Assembly (NCBI RefSeq): GCF_042666505.1
Contig: NZ_JBHTDN010000001.1
Location: 434,001 to 498,000 of the forward strand
Reading direction: 5' to 3'
Origin: Parapedobacter sp042666505
GTDB taxonomy: Bacteria; Bacteroidota; Bacteroidia; Sphingobacteriales; Sphingobacteriaceae
DNA length: 64,000 bases
Shown here: in pieces, positions 51,853 through 61,060 of the stretch
Layout of the letters: every line of letters begins with the position of its first letter
Position numbering within the stretch: position 1 is the stretch's first letter
The notes under the pieces: generated by a model
The model's input: the letters and a program-made list of their open reading frames with translations, nothing else
Databases searched by the model: none
Told to the model about the DNA's origin: nothing
Program-made: the position numbers and the translations under genes

Positions 51853-53340
51853 TCAATATAGATTGGCCAGCATCCATTGTCCGAAATCGGCAAATTTCGT
51901 CAACTGAAGTTCCCGTTTATCTGTTTCAATTTCTTTCAATTTTGCAGCAACTTTTTTGCGTGCAGCAGCCTTCCAGGTTCTTCCCCTGCGCTTCGGGTCC
52001 GATGCAATGGCGTTAAAAATGAGTTTTTCCGTTTTATAAGCCTTGCCGTGTTTGCTGAACGCTCTTTTGTATGATCGGATTTCATGCTCGATATAAGCCA
52101 AGTCATCCATTTCATAACTGAGAAGAATGTAGAGTAAACGGCCGGCCCGGTAGGCGAGGTGTTGCGGGGTTTGTTTCGCTGCATCAATGAGCAGGTTTAG
52201 CTGTTTTTTCGCCTTACTCCATTGTTGTTGCATAAAATGAGTGAGTGCTGCAAAAAAATAATACTCCACTTGCTTTTCGTGGCCAGGAATCGATTTTTGT
52301 GCGTTCCCAAGAACGTAGGAACTTGTTAAAAATTGAGCAGCCATCTCGTATTGCCTACAGCCGAGGACCTTGTTTAGCCGATATACTTCCGCCGTTAACG
52401 TGGCTACGCTTTTAAAATGTTCGGGATAGGGGCGTTCTGATAGTGCGGTTAATTTTTCAATAAAGGGGGACATCTCTTGATAGTAACCAATACTCCGGAG
52501 ACTGTCAAGGATCCCATCAAGTGCTGACAGATAATCATAAGGCGGATAGTCCCAAATGGGCTCGTTGGCTTCCGTTAGTTTGGTGAGTTCGTCGAATATC
52601 CGTAACGCCGAGCGATATTCGCCGGTATGGATAAAAAAGAAGGATTGAAAAAGCAAATGTAATTTCTGTGGTTCGAACTGATACTGACTGCCTCGGGTAG
52701 AAAGGCTAAGTTCGCTCAGAATCAGATCATTTAGTTGCTTATCCTGTATATTGTTTTTTGTACGCTTGCCTTTTGTGAGTCGATGGCTGAGAAGTTCGTA
52801 AAGGGAATAATGTTCTTGGATCTGTCGGAGCGATTGCAGTGTATGTTTTGCCTTCATCTGTTTGTCTACCAGTTGTTGTTCACTGAGTCCGGGGAAACCC
52901 AGATCAGAAAGGGCGGTTAGTTCCATACGGGCTGCTTGATAGGCCACCGGGTGATGTTGATTCGCGGTCGCTAGTTTTGAGGCCTTGTGAAGTTCCTTGA
53001 ACGCTCTTGTGGGAATGGAACGCTCAAAACACAGTCTCGCTTTCAGGAGGCATTGGTATTGTTGGTACCAGGCGTCCTGTTCGATACGTACCTGCACAAG
53101 GATATCGGTGAGTATTTTATATAAGTAAGCGGCAGTGTTTTCGAGTGATTTGGCGGGATAAGCTTTTCTGAATTGCTCTTGCCAGGAGGTCATACCTGCA
53201 ATGCCTGTTTGCCCGGCGATTTGTTGATATAATGCGATATAGTCTTTGTCGCCTTTGAGCTGCGTTGCGTGTTGCTGGAAGAGCTTTTTTTCCGCTGCAG
53301 AAAGAGATTTTATGAGTTTTTCGAGCTCGTAGAATAACAT
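51853..53340 (-). CDS. TPR-like helical protein of unknown function
   Basis: 495 aa, almost wholly alpha-helical with no signal peptide. The N-terminus 'LEKLIKSLSAAEKKLFQQHA' and repeated helix pairs (for example 'YRSALRIFDELTKL', 'QQWSKAKKQLNLLIDAAK') suggest TPR-like solenoid repeats. The C-terminal part is basic ('RRGRTWKAAARKKVAAKLK'). I know similar proteins as hypothetical in Bacteroidota; no enzymatic motif is seen. It faces the cargo 3 operon convergently and diverges from the ribokinase operon across an AT-rich spacer. Confidence 0.7.
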   Translation of the reverse strand: MLFYELEKLIKSLSAAEKKLFQQHATQLKGDKDYIALYQQIAGQTGIAGMTSWQEQFRKAYPAKSLENTAAYLYKILTDILVQVRIEQDAWYQQYQCLLKARLCFERSIPTRAFKELHKASKLATANQHHPVAYQAARMELTALSDLGFPGLSEQQLVDKQMKAKHTLQSLRQIQEHYSLYELLSHRLTKGKRTKNNIQDKQLNDLILSELSLSTRGSQYQFEPQKLHLLFQSFFFIHTGEYRSALRIFDELTKLTEANEPIWDYPPYDYLSALDGILDSLRSIGYYQEMSPFIEKLTALSERPYPEHFKSVATLTAEVYRLNKVLGCRQYEMAAQFLTSSYVLGNAQKSIPGHEKQVEYYFFAALTHFMQQQWSKAKKQLNLLIDAAKQTPQHLAYRAGRLLYILLSYEMDDLAYIEHEIRSYKRAFSKHGKAYKTEKLIFNAIASDPKRRGRTWKAAARKKVAAKLKEIETDKRELQLTKFADFGQWMLANLY

Positions 53341-53499
53341 CGGGATTCAAACTAATCGGGTAGTGGACGATATATAATATATGTATTTAATATTAAATGG
53401 ATCATTATCAAATAATTATATAATTTATGTGGTGTATTTTTGGGTATTGTAATTCATAAAATTATATAAAAAAGGCGGTTTTTTCAAAAATATACCACC

Positions 53500-53507
53500 T
53501 ACTTTTG
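53500..53507 (+). promoter_or_regulatory. -7 element (TACTTTTG) of the ribokinase operon
   Basis: TACTTTTG fits TAnnTTTG and lies 39 bases before the ribokinase ATG at 53547. The upstream 53341-53499 stretch is unusually AT-rich, with an imperfect inverted repeat (TTATATAATTTATG and CATAAAATTATATAA) that might bind a regulator. Confidence 0.5.
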
Positions 53508-53546
53508 ATAGTATTTATAAACGAAAAGATTTCTTTAACCAATTAT

Positions 53547-54464
53547 ATGAGCAATAAAATAATCGTTGTAGGTAGTATGAATATGGATATGGTTGTTAAA
53601 ACAAGCCATATTCCGCAGCCGGGAGAGACGGTCTTGGGTGGGTCTTTTTTAATGAATCCCGGTGGAAAGGGAGCGAATCAAGCGGTGGCTGTTGCACGTT
53701 TAGGTGGAGATGTAACGTTTATTGGCAAAATCGGTGATGACATTTTCGGAAAGCAATCGTCTCAATTATTTGATGAAGAAGGGGTTGATACCAATGGGAT
53801 GTTGGCTGATGACAATTGTCCATCCGGCATCGCACTGATTACCGTAGACGAACGTGGCGAAAATAGCATCGTAGTAGCTCCAGGAGCGAATGCGCATTTG
53901 GAACCTAACGATGTGGAAGAGGTATTGAACAACTATCCGTACAGCAAAATTTTATTGGTTCAGTTGGAAATACCGATGCCAACGGTGGAGCATGCAGCTC
54001 GCATCGCGCGGGGCAGGGGCATGCAAGTTATTCTTAACCCAGCGCCTGCCAATAGCTTGGTACCGGCTATGTTTAATTTGATTGATATTATTACGCCTAA
54101 TGTTAACGAGGCGGAAATGTTGTCGGGAATGCAGATTGTAGATATTCCAAGTGCGAAAGCCGCTGCAGAACGTATTCATGCACAGGGTGTCAATCATGTT
54201 ATTATCACATTGGGAAGGCAAGGGGCCGTGTTGCTGGAAGCCGGCGTGTTCCACCACATTCCGGCTCCTCAGGTGGAAACCGTGGATACCACGGCGGCAG
54301 GTGACGTATTCAATGGCGCACTTGCGGTTGCCTTAAGCGAAGGGAAAGCCTTGAAGGATGCGGTTTCGTTCGCTTGCAGGGCGGCTTCAATTGCCGTGAC
54401 GCGCATGGGCGCACAGTCGTCCATTCCTTTCCGCAACGAGGTGTTGTTGAATAGTATGACATAA
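53547..54464 (+). CDS. rbsK: Ribokinase
   Basis: 305 aa from the ATG at 53547 (MSNKIIVVGSMNMDMVV); an upstream ATG at 53505 lies in the promoter. PfkB-family motifs are present: 'NPGGKGANQAVAVARLG' for substrate binding, 'TPNVNEAEML', and the catalytic loop 'DTTAAGDVFNGALA' with the base Asp253. The enzyme phosphorylates D-ribose to ribose 5-phosphate with ATP in the cytoplasm. It heads a run with a GRP sugar transporter, a large lipoprotein, an ADP-ribosylglycohydrolase fragment and a nucleoside hydrolase, consistent with use of ribose released from nucleosides. Confidence 0.93.
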   Translation: MSNKIIVVGSMNMDMVVKTSHIPQPGETVLGGSFLMNPGGKGANQAVAVARLGGDVTFIGKIGDDIFGKQSSQLFDEEGVDTNGMLADDNCPSGIALITVDERGENSIVVAPGANAHLEPNDVEEVLNNYPYSKILLVQLEIPMPTVEHAARIARGRGMQVILNPAPANSLVPAMFNLIDIITPNVNEAEMLSGMQIVDIPSAKAAAERIHAQGVNHVIITLGRQGAVLLEAGVFHHIPAPQVETVDTTAAGDVFNGALAVALSEGKALKDAVSFACRAASIAVTRMGAQSSIPFRNEVLLNSMT

Positions 54465-54499
54465 AAGTCGTTATAAACCAGTTCCAAAACCATTAAGTT

Positions 54500-55504
54500 A
54501 TGTTTATCGTAGAAAGTTATGTGTTGGCGGTCGTGTTTTGCTTAATCACGATGCTGTGTTGGGGCTCTTGGGCCAATACGCAGAAGTTGGTACAACACGA
54601 ATGGCGATTCGAGCTATTCTATTGGGATTACGTTTGGGGAATTTTCCTGCTTGCACTTGTCGGTGCATTTACCATGGGCAGCATGGGTGAATCGGGCAGG
54701 TCTTTCCTGGACGATCTGGGGCAGGCAGAAGGTAGCAACATCCGCAGTGCGTTGATCGGTGGTGTGGTATTCAATCTTGCGAATATCTTGTTGACAGCCG
54801 CTATCGCGGGGGCAGGAATGGCGGTGGCCTTTCCGGTTGGAATCGGTTTGGCGTTGGTTATCGGTGTGCTGATCAATTACTTGATGTTGAGCAAAGGGAA
54901 TCCGGTATTGCTCTTCACGGGCGTCGGTCTCGTCACCGCGGCGATCATTCTTAATGCGGTAGCCTACGGAAAACATTCCGGCAGTACGGGCAAAAAAGGC
55001 GTGGGAAAATGGATTGCGGTTTCGGTTATCGCCGGCGTGTTGATGTCTACGTTTTATCCGTTTATCGCCGCTGGAATGGATTTGGAGAATTTTGTGTCAC
55101 CCGCTGCCGGTAAAATGACGCCCTATACCGCGTTTGTGGTGTTTGCATCCGGTATCGTGCTAAGCAATCTGCTGTTCAATACCCTGTTGATGCGCCGGCC
55201 GCTCGAAGGCGCCCCCATCAACTATGGCGAATACGTACGGGGACGGCTGGGTATCCATCTGGTGGGCATCCTTGGCGGATGTATCTGGGGAATCGGCAAC
55301 CTGTTCAACCTCATTGCCGCAGGCAAGGCTGGCCCCGCCATATCGTATGGACTCGGCCAAGGGGCTACGTTAGTAGCTGCCCTGTGGGGTGTGTTGATCT
55401 GGAAGGAGTTCAAAGGAACCTCCAAAACCGTGAACGGGCTTGTTGCCGCGATGTTCGTGCTGTTTGTGGTTGGGCTGGGGCTGGTAATTGCAGCGGGCGA
55501 ATAG
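54500..55504 (+). CDS. GRP-family (DMT superfamily) sugar permease
   Basis: 334 aa with about ten membrane helices. The first contains 'FCLITMLCWGSWANTQKL', the known signature of GRP/RhaT-like transporters, and later ones contain 'GVVFNLANILLTAAIAGAG' and 'GILGGCIWGIGNLFNLIAAG' with the Gly-rich faces of that family. It starts 35 bases after the ribokinase gene. By family it imports a monosaccharide driven by an ion gradient; next to ribokinase the likely substrate is ribose or a riboside. The substrate is inferred from context only. Confidence 0.88.
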   Translation: MFIVESYVLAVVFCLITMLCWGSWANTQKLVQHEWRFELFYWDYVWGIFLLALVGAFTMGSMGESGRSFLDDLGQAEGSNIRSALIGGVVFNLANILLTAAIAGAGMAVAFPVGIGLALVIGVLINYLMLSKGNPVLLFTGVGLVTAAIILNAVAYGKHSGSTGKKGVGKWIAVSVIAGVLMSTFYPFIAAGMDLENFVSPAAGKMTPYTAFVVFASGIVLSNLLFNTLLMRRPLEGAPINYGEYVRGRLGIHLVGILGGCIWGIGNLFNLIAAGKAGPAISYGLGQGATLVAALWGVLIWKEFKGTSKTVNGLVAAMFVLFVVGLGLVIAAGE

Positions 55505-55558
55505 TTTTTAATCCGCGGATGCCTGACACCCGCGGACAATAACCAATATGTAATCATT

Positions 55559-58500
55559 ATGCAGAAGCATTCACTTGGCTTATTTTTCATTTTGTTAGCT
55601 ATCGCCGGCTGTTTCGGCTGTGCCTGTGGCCCGCGTTCGGGGGCTGCGGATAACGGACAGGATTCCGTAGCCATCCCTTTGAAATTGGTAAAGGACGAGG
55701 CGGAAGGAACGATTTCCATTTTTAGGGAGGATGGCGATACGCCTATTCTTGTACAGCATGCCAAAGCCGATTTCAGGCCATACATCCACCCCATCGTTGC
55801 GCCAGATGGCGACGGGGTATTGACCGAGTACAGTCCGGGTCATCACAAACACCAGACGGGGTTATATTGGGGATTTACGCGGGTCAACGGCAGGGATTAT
55901 TTCCACAACCCGCAGGGCGATTATTGGAAGAAAGCGGCATTGAACACCTTGGAAGAACAGGGGGACGCGGTCAAGTGGCAGACCATTTATCAACTGTTGG
56001 ATGAACAGGGAACGCCTGTAATGCAGGAAACCCAAAATTGGTCGCTGCAATTCATCGACGGCCAATATCTACTGGATCTGGAGTGGAAAGGTGAAGCGTT
56101 GAAGGACCTGTCAATCGGCAAATACGATTATGGAGGCCTTTTCCTGCGCATGCCATGGCGGGAGGGTATCGAAGGGGAAATCGTCAACGCGGCTCGAAGC
56201 AAAAATGAATACGCCGAAGGCCAAGCGGCGATGTGGGCTGATGTCGGTATGAAAATAGACGGGCGGAGCGATTGGGCACACGTATCCATTTTTGACCATC
56301 CTGAAAACCCCGGGTTCCCCAACAAATGGCGTGTAGATACTCAGCTTGGCCTGGGGCCAGCGTACACCCGCGATAACGACTGGAATTGGCATAAGGGGCA
56401 GACCCAAACCATCAAGCATCGCTTGGTTATACATACCGGCGAGCTGAACGAGATGGCGGTAAACGAAGCGTGGACTCAATTTGCCGGGCGGGATGGGGAA
56501 TACAGCATGACCGAGCTGTGGTCGTTGGCGCAAGCGGAAGGGCGGAACGCCAAGTTCTTAACGCCGAAAGAAGCGGTTGATGCCATGACCGTGAAAGCGG
56601 GATACGAAGTGAACGTGTGGGCTGCGGAGCCGATGATGACCCAGCCCATGGCCTTCTGCTGGGATGATAAGGGGCGTCTTTGGGTAGCCGAGAACAAGGA
56701 CTATGAGTCGCGCGGGCACGGCTTTTCCAATGCGGGGACCAGTCGCATTCTGATTCTGGAGGACACCGACGGCGACGGTGTGGCAGATAGCCAGCAGGTA
56801 TTCATGGAAGGGTTGGCTTTTCCAGCAGCCATCGCGGTCGGATTTGACGGACTTTTCGTGGGGGCGCCGCCCAACCTCCTTTTTGTGCCGGATAAGGATG
56901 GCAACGACAAGGCCGATATGGAAGATGTCGAGATTTTGCTTACCGGATGGGGTATACGCGACCGGCACGAAACGTTAAACAGCCTGCATTGGGGACCCGA
57001 CGGCTGGCTTTATGGGCTGCAGGGGTTTGCGACGCCTTCCAAAATCCGGAAACCCAACGGGGATGCCAAGCTTTATTTTCACAACGACGAATTTCCGGAA
57101 AATCTGCTCGAAGCGGATGGTGTGGATATCAATGGGGGGGTGTGGCGTTACCATCCGGTTAAGCACCGGTTTGAGGTGGTGGCCCATGGGTTCAGCAATC
57201 CCTGGGGCATCGACTACGATGCGAAAGGCCAGCTGTTCATGACGGCGTGCGTGATTCCCCATTTGTGGCACGTGATTCCGGGGGGTATTTACCACCGGCA
57301 GGGCGGGCAGCATTTCAATCCCTACGTGTACGAGGACATCAAAACAATCGCCGACCACCGGCATAGCTCCGCCCATGGTGGCGCCCGGATCTATCAGTCG
57401 GACGCCTTTCCCAAAGAAGAACAGGGCCGGATTTTCATGGCCAATATTCACGAACACGCGGTGTTGTCGGATATCCTGGAGCCGAAAGGCTCGGGCTATG
57501 TGGGCGTGCATGGCGACGATTTTATGAGGGCTAACAATGCCCAATGGGTCGGATTCAGCATGGAAATCGGTCCGGAAGGCGGGCTATATGTCCTGGATTG
57601 GCACGACGCAGATATCTGCGGCCAGGATGTGCTGAATTCTGAAACCGGTCGGATTTTTCGCATTATGCCTTCCAAATCGTCGGCAAAGGACTTTCCAGGG
57701 CGATATGCCGACTTAAATACGCTGACCGATGAGCAGCTCGTCGAACTGCAGACCAACGCCAGCGATTGGCACGCCCGGAGGGCCAGGGGCATCCTGCACA
57801 AGCGGGCCACCGGCGGAAAGCTTCAGGCAAATACCCATTCGCAACTGAAAGCGATCTTTGATAAAGAAAAAAATCCCGATTGGCGATTGCGGGCGATGTG
57901 GAGTTTGCACATCACCGGCGGCCTGACGCCCGAAGACCTGCAGGAGTCGTTGGACGACAAAGACCCTTATATCCGCGCCTGGGCCATCCAACTGCTGTGC
58001 GAAGATAAATCGCCGTCGGCAGGAGCGCTGGCCAAATTCCGGTCGATGGCGCAACATGACCGCTCACCGGTGGTTCGTCTCTACCTGGCCGCTGCATTGC
58101 AACGGATAGCCAACGACGAAAAATGGGCAATTGCCATCAACCTCCTCCAGAAAAAAGAAGACGGGCAAGACCACAATCTGCCCAAGATGATTTGGTATGG
58201 CATCGAACCGTTGATAGCGGAAAATCCCAGCAGGTTTTTAGCGCTCGGCGGCGTTTCCCGCATACCCATGGTGACGCAATACGTTGCGAGAAGGGCCGTG
58301 GATGGCGACGAACTGCAACGGCTGGTGGCTTTGATCGGAATGCAACGAGGCAATACGGAAGACTTGCTGGTCGGCATGCTCAGTGGGATGGAAGGAAGGA
58401 CCGACCTGAAGATGCCCGCCAACTGGAAGGCGGCTTCGGAGAAATTGCAGCAAGGCAAAGGTAGCGTAGGCGAACTCGCCACGAGGATTTCCGGACTGTT

Positions 58501-59401
58501 CGGCGACCGGGAAGCGACCCAGCGGGCATTTGCGTTGCTCAAGGACGAGCAGAAGCCGATCAGCGAGCGCAGGAAGGCCCTCCAGATGCTGGCCGCGCAA
58601 CAACAACCGCAGCTCACCGCTGAGTTGCCGCAGCTCCTGCAAGAACCGGCAATGCGAAGCGAAGCGATCCGCGCCGTTGCCGCTTTTGATAACGAACCGC
58701 TCGGTAAGCGCTTAATTGAGGGGTACCATAGTTTTTCGCCAGCCGAAAAGACAGAGGCGATACAAACGCTTTCCTCCCGTACGCGGTATGGCAACCTGCT
58801 GATGGCCGAGATCAAAGCCGGGCGGATTCCAAAGAAAGAGGTGCCCGCCAACGTGGCCAGGCAATTGCTGCGCGTGGTAGGAAGTGGGTTCATCGAGGTG
58901 TGGGGGCCGATTGAAACGGTAGCCAGTGATCAGGCCGCCTATGAGAAGTATCGGAAAATGCTTAGCTCCGAAGCATTGGCCAAAGCAGATGTAAAGCGCG
59001 GAAAAACCTTGTTTCAACAAACCTGCGGCAGCTGCCACAAGATGTACGGCGAGGGTGGCGTAATGGGGCCTGACCTTACCGGATCGAACCGACGGGATGT
59101 GGATTATATCCTATTAAATGTGCTCGAACCGAGTGCCGAAATCCAGGACGATTATAAAATGGTGGTTATCAATACGCGCGATGGACGAACCTACTCAGGC
59201 AATGTGGTGAGCGAAGACCAGCGGCAACTGTCGCTCCGGGTGGTCGGGCAAGAGGAGCCCGTATTGATTAACAAATCGACCATTCAATCCCGGGAGACAG
59301 CGGCTGTCTCCATGATGCCCCCAGGGCTCTTCGAACACCTGGGCGACCGGGATGTCGTAGATATCATCGCCTATTTGAAAACGGATGAACAAATAATTTA
59401 G
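55559..59401 (+). CDS. Lipoprotein fusing DUF6807 (PmoA-like) to a propeller/HEAT/cytochrome c protein
   Basis: 1280 aa. A lipobox (LAIAGC, Cys18) predicts a lipoprotein. Residues about 40-310 are a DUF6807/PmoA-like domain ('FRPYIHPIVAPDGDGVLTEYSPGHH'-type opening with conserved His residues). Residues about 344-705 are a beta-propeller of the membrane-bound dehydrogenase type found in Planctomycetes and Verrucomicrobia ('AMTVKAGYEVNVWAAEP', 'RLWVAENKDYESRG'). HEAT-like helical repeats follow (about 715-1125), then a c-type cytochrome with CGSCH (residues 1156-1160) and 'GVMGPDLTGSNRRD'. The last part binds heme, so electron transfer in the periplasm is expected. The substrate is unknown; sugar or sugar-derivative oxidation fits the operon. 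Confidence 0.88.
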   Translation: MQKHSLGLFFILLAIAGCFGCACGPRSGAADNGQDSVAIPLKLVKDEAEGTISIFREDGDTPILVQHAKADFRPYIHPIVAPDGDGVLTEYSPGHHKHQTGLYWGFTRVNGRDYFHNPQGDYWKKAALNTLEEQGDAVKWQTIYQLLDEQGTPVMQETQNWSLQFIDGQYLLDLEWKGEALKDLSIGKYDYGGLFLRMPWREGIEGEIVNAARSKNEYAEGQAAMWADVGMKIDGRSDWAHVSIFDHPENPGFPNKWRVDTQLGLGPAYTRDNDWNWHKGQTQTIKHRLVIHTGELNEMAVNEAWTQFAGRDGEYSMTELWSLAQAEGRNAKFLTPKEAVDAMTVKAGYEVNVWAAEPMMTQPMAFCWDDKGRLWVAENKDYESRGHGFSNAGTSRILILEDTDGDGVADSQQVFMEGLAFPAAIAVGFDGLFVGAPPNLLFVPDKDGNDKADMEDVEILLTGWGIRDRHETLNSLHWGPDGWLYGLQGFATPSKIRKPNGDAKLYFHNDEFPENLLEADGVDINGGVWRYHPVKHRFEVVAHGFSNPWGIDYDAKGQLFMTACVIPHLWHVIPGGIYHRQGGQHFNPYVYEDIKTIADHRHSSAHGGARIYQSDAFPKEEQGRIFMANIHEHAVLSDILEPKGSGYVGVHGDDFMRANNAQWVGFSMEIGPEGGLYVLDWHDADICGQDVLNSETGRIFRIMPSKSSAKDFPGRYADLNTLTDEQLVELQTNASDWHARRARGILHKRATGGKLQANTHSQLKAIFDKEKNPDWRLRAMWSLHITGGLTPEDLQESLDDKDPYIRAWAIQLLCEDKSPSAGALAKFRSMAQHDRSPVVRLYLAAALQRIANDEKWAIAINLLQKKEDGQDHNLPKMIWYGIEPLIAENPSRFLALGGVSRIPMVTQYVARRAVDGDELQRLVALIGMQRGNTEDLLVGMLSGMEGRTDLKMPANWKAASEKLQQGKGSVGELATRISGLFGDREATQRAFALLKDEQKPISERRKALQMLAAQQQPQLTAELPQLLQEPAMRSEAIRAVAAFDNEPLGKRLIEGYHSFSPAEKTEAIQTLSSRTRYGNLLMAEIKAGRIPKKEVPANVARQLLRVVGSGFIEVWGPIETVASDQAAYEKYRKMLSSEALAKADVKRGKTLFQQTCGSCHKMYGEGGVMGPDLTGSNRRDVDYILLNVLEPSAEIQDDYKMVVINTRDGRTYSGNVVSEDQRQLSLRVVGQEEPVLINKSTIQSRETAAVSMMPPGLFEHLGDRDVVDIIAYLKTDEQII

Positions 59402-59445
59402 CGCATTCATGATGTTGAGACAAATATTAACTAAAAATATAAATC

Positions 59446-59799
59446 ATGAAGAAAATGAAATTATTGATTTGTGTGTTGGCGTGTCTCGGTATGAATGCCA
59501 ATGCTCATGATTATGCTGGCCGCGTGAAACCACACTTGAAAAAAATTCCACTTTCCGTACTGAAAGACAAAATCAAAGGTGGTTGGGCGGGCCAAACCAT
59601 TGGCGTGGCTTTTGGAGGCCCTACGGAATTCCGGTATAACGGCACGTTCATACAAGACTATCAGACAATTCCGTGGTACGAAGGGTATGTTAAGAAATGG
59701 ATGGATGAGTTTCCGGGGCTGTTTGACGATATTTACATGGATCTCACATTCGTTGAGGTGTTTGAGCGCGTAGGCTTGGACGCACCGAAATTAATTTAA
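59446..59799 (+). pseudogene. Truncated ADP-ribosylglycohydrolase-like gene
   Basis: 117 aa with a signal peptide (ending NANAHD). The start of an ADP-ribosylglycohydrolase-like domain is clear: 'LSVLKDKIKGGWAGQTIGVAFGG' in outline and the metal-binding pattern 'DDIYMDLTFVEVFE'. The frame then stops at 'GLDAPKLI'. Proteins of this type usually extend for several hundred further residues with more metal ligands, and none of that sequence follows, so the 3' part was lost, probably by deletion. It lies 44 bases after the cytochrome fusion gene. A small functional protein cannot be excluded. Confidence 0.7.
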
Positions 59800-59881
59800 A
59801 CAAGAATCTAACGCAAAACCCTGGATTTTAGTAATCCGTTGGGTCCTGCTACAAAGAGCAATTAAAAATCAATAATTTATC

Positions 59882-59889
59882 TATGTTTG
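59882..59889 (+). promoter_or_regulatory. -7 element (TATGTTTG) before the nucleoside hydrolase gene
   Basis: TATGTTTG fits the consensus and lies 40 bases before the ATG at 59930. No clear -33 element is present. It would allow separate expression after the broken gene upstream. Confidence 0.4.
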
Positions 59890-59929
59890 TGCTTGTTTTC
59901 ATTTGGACGAGTACGCAAGGAATTTTACG

Positions 59930-60928
59930 ATGAGCTATTTACGAATTTTGTTTTTTAGCGTTTTGTTGACGCAAGGATGCAATGATGAAAAGCCGGCGAT
60001 GAGCGCTACCGGAGATGTTCCCAAAATCCTTTTCGATACCGATATGGGGCCTGACTATGACGACGTGGGGGCCATTGCGGTATTGCATGCGCTTGCTGAT
60101 AGTGGAGAGTGCGAAGTACTGGCTACAGTCGCCAGCGACGCACATCCATCTATTGCACCGACCATCGAGGTTTTCAATCGTTACTTTGGACGGGATAGTC
60201 TGCCGGTTGGTGCTGCAGTTCAAGGCGCGCCTGATTTTACCGCTCAAAATGGATGGAACGACACGCTTATCAATAATTTTGCACCGGATGTGCGCACAAA
60301 GCGGTATCCGAGTGCGGTTGATGTATACCGCCGGGTACTCGCTGCCCAGCCAGACAATTCCGTAACCATCGTAACTGTTGGTTTTTTGTCCAATATCAGT
60401 GCATTATTGGATTCACAGCCCGACGAACATTCTAAATTGAACGGGATAGATCTCGTAAAGGCCAAGGTGAAGCAACTTGTGGCTATGGCAGGTGCATTCC
60501 CTGAAGGTGTTGAATTCAATGTCGTTCAACATCCGCAGGCTTCTCTAAATGCGATCAGGAAGTGGCCCAAGCCTATATTGTTCAGCGGTTTTGAGATCGG
60601 CGTCAAAATTTTTACGGGAGGTAAGGTTGCCCAACAAGGCGAGAATAATCCGGTGAGTAAAGGATATGCTTATAACTTTAAGACTTACACCAAAGATGGT
60701 GAAGCCAGCCGAAATTCATGGGATCAAACCGCGGTATTGGTTGCCGTACGCAATCCTGAAGAATACTTTTACGTAAATGGACCCGGGAAGTTTATCGTGA
60801 GCGAGGATGGTTCGAACGCCTGGGACCCGACAGTCGATGCAGGTCACTATTTCATTAGTCATAAATACCCGTATTCGCATATTGCCGACGTCATTGAAGG
60901 ATTGATGCTGCAAGCTTTGCGTCGATAG
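59930..60928 (+). CDS. Nucleoside hydrolase (inosine/uridine-preferring family) lipoprotein
   Basis: 332 aa from the ATG at 59930, giving a lipoprotein signal (MSYLRILFFSVLLTQGC, Cys17). The Ca-binding active-site motif 'FDTDMGPDYDDVGAIAVLHAL' in outline (DTDxGxDxDD) is intact, and later parts ('VTIVTVGFLSNISALL', 'VAMAGAFPEGVEFNV', 'NSWDQTAVL') complete the family pattern. The enzyme splits the N-glycosidic bond of ribonucleosides to base and ribose; as a lipoprotein it should act outside the cytoplasm. The ribokinase and sugar permease upstream could take up and phosphorylate the ribose. It ends at a strong terminator. Confidence 0.9.
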   Translation: MSYLRILFFSVLLTQGCNDEKPAMSATGDVPKILFDTDMGPDYDDVGAIAVLHALADSGECEVLATVASDAHPSIAPTIEVFNRYFGRDSLPVGAAVQGAPDFTAQNGWNDTLINNFAPDVRTKRYPSAVDVYRRVLAAQPDNSVTIVTVGFLSNISALLDSQPDEHSKLNGIDLVKAKVKQLVAMAGAFPEGVEFNVVQHPQASLNAIRKWPKPILFSGFEIGVKIFTGGKVAQQGENNPVSKGYAYNFKTYTKDGEASRNSWDQTAVLVAVRNPEEYFYVNGPGKFIVSEDGSNAWDPTVDAGHYFISHKYPYSHIADVIEGLMLQALRR

Positions 60929-60955
60929 TACTTTTATAAGCTAATATACTATCAG

Positions 60956-61004
60956 AATAAGCTAACAAATTGGTGGAAAGCCATCAAATTGTTAGCTTAT
61001 TTTG
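60956..61004 (+). terminator. Long hairpin terminator after the nucleoside hydrolase gene
   Basis: AATAAGCTAACAA... (60956-60976) pairs with the segment 60981-61001 ending TTGTTAGCTTATT over an AAAG loop, about 20 pairs with one mismatch and a wobble, followed by TTT. It separates the riboside operon from the aldehyde dehydrogenase gene. Confidence 0.8.
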
Positions 61005-61060
61005 TCTTAACTTTTTTGAAAACGTATATCCAATTATCTAACCATGAATTGAAAATACAG

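Noticed and set aside
60989..61060. Upstream start of the aldehyde dehydrogenase adding 24 residues
   Set aside because: The extra codons begin inside the terminator of the preceding gene and encode a hydrophobic stretch foreign to the family; ATG 61061 gives the normal N-terminus.
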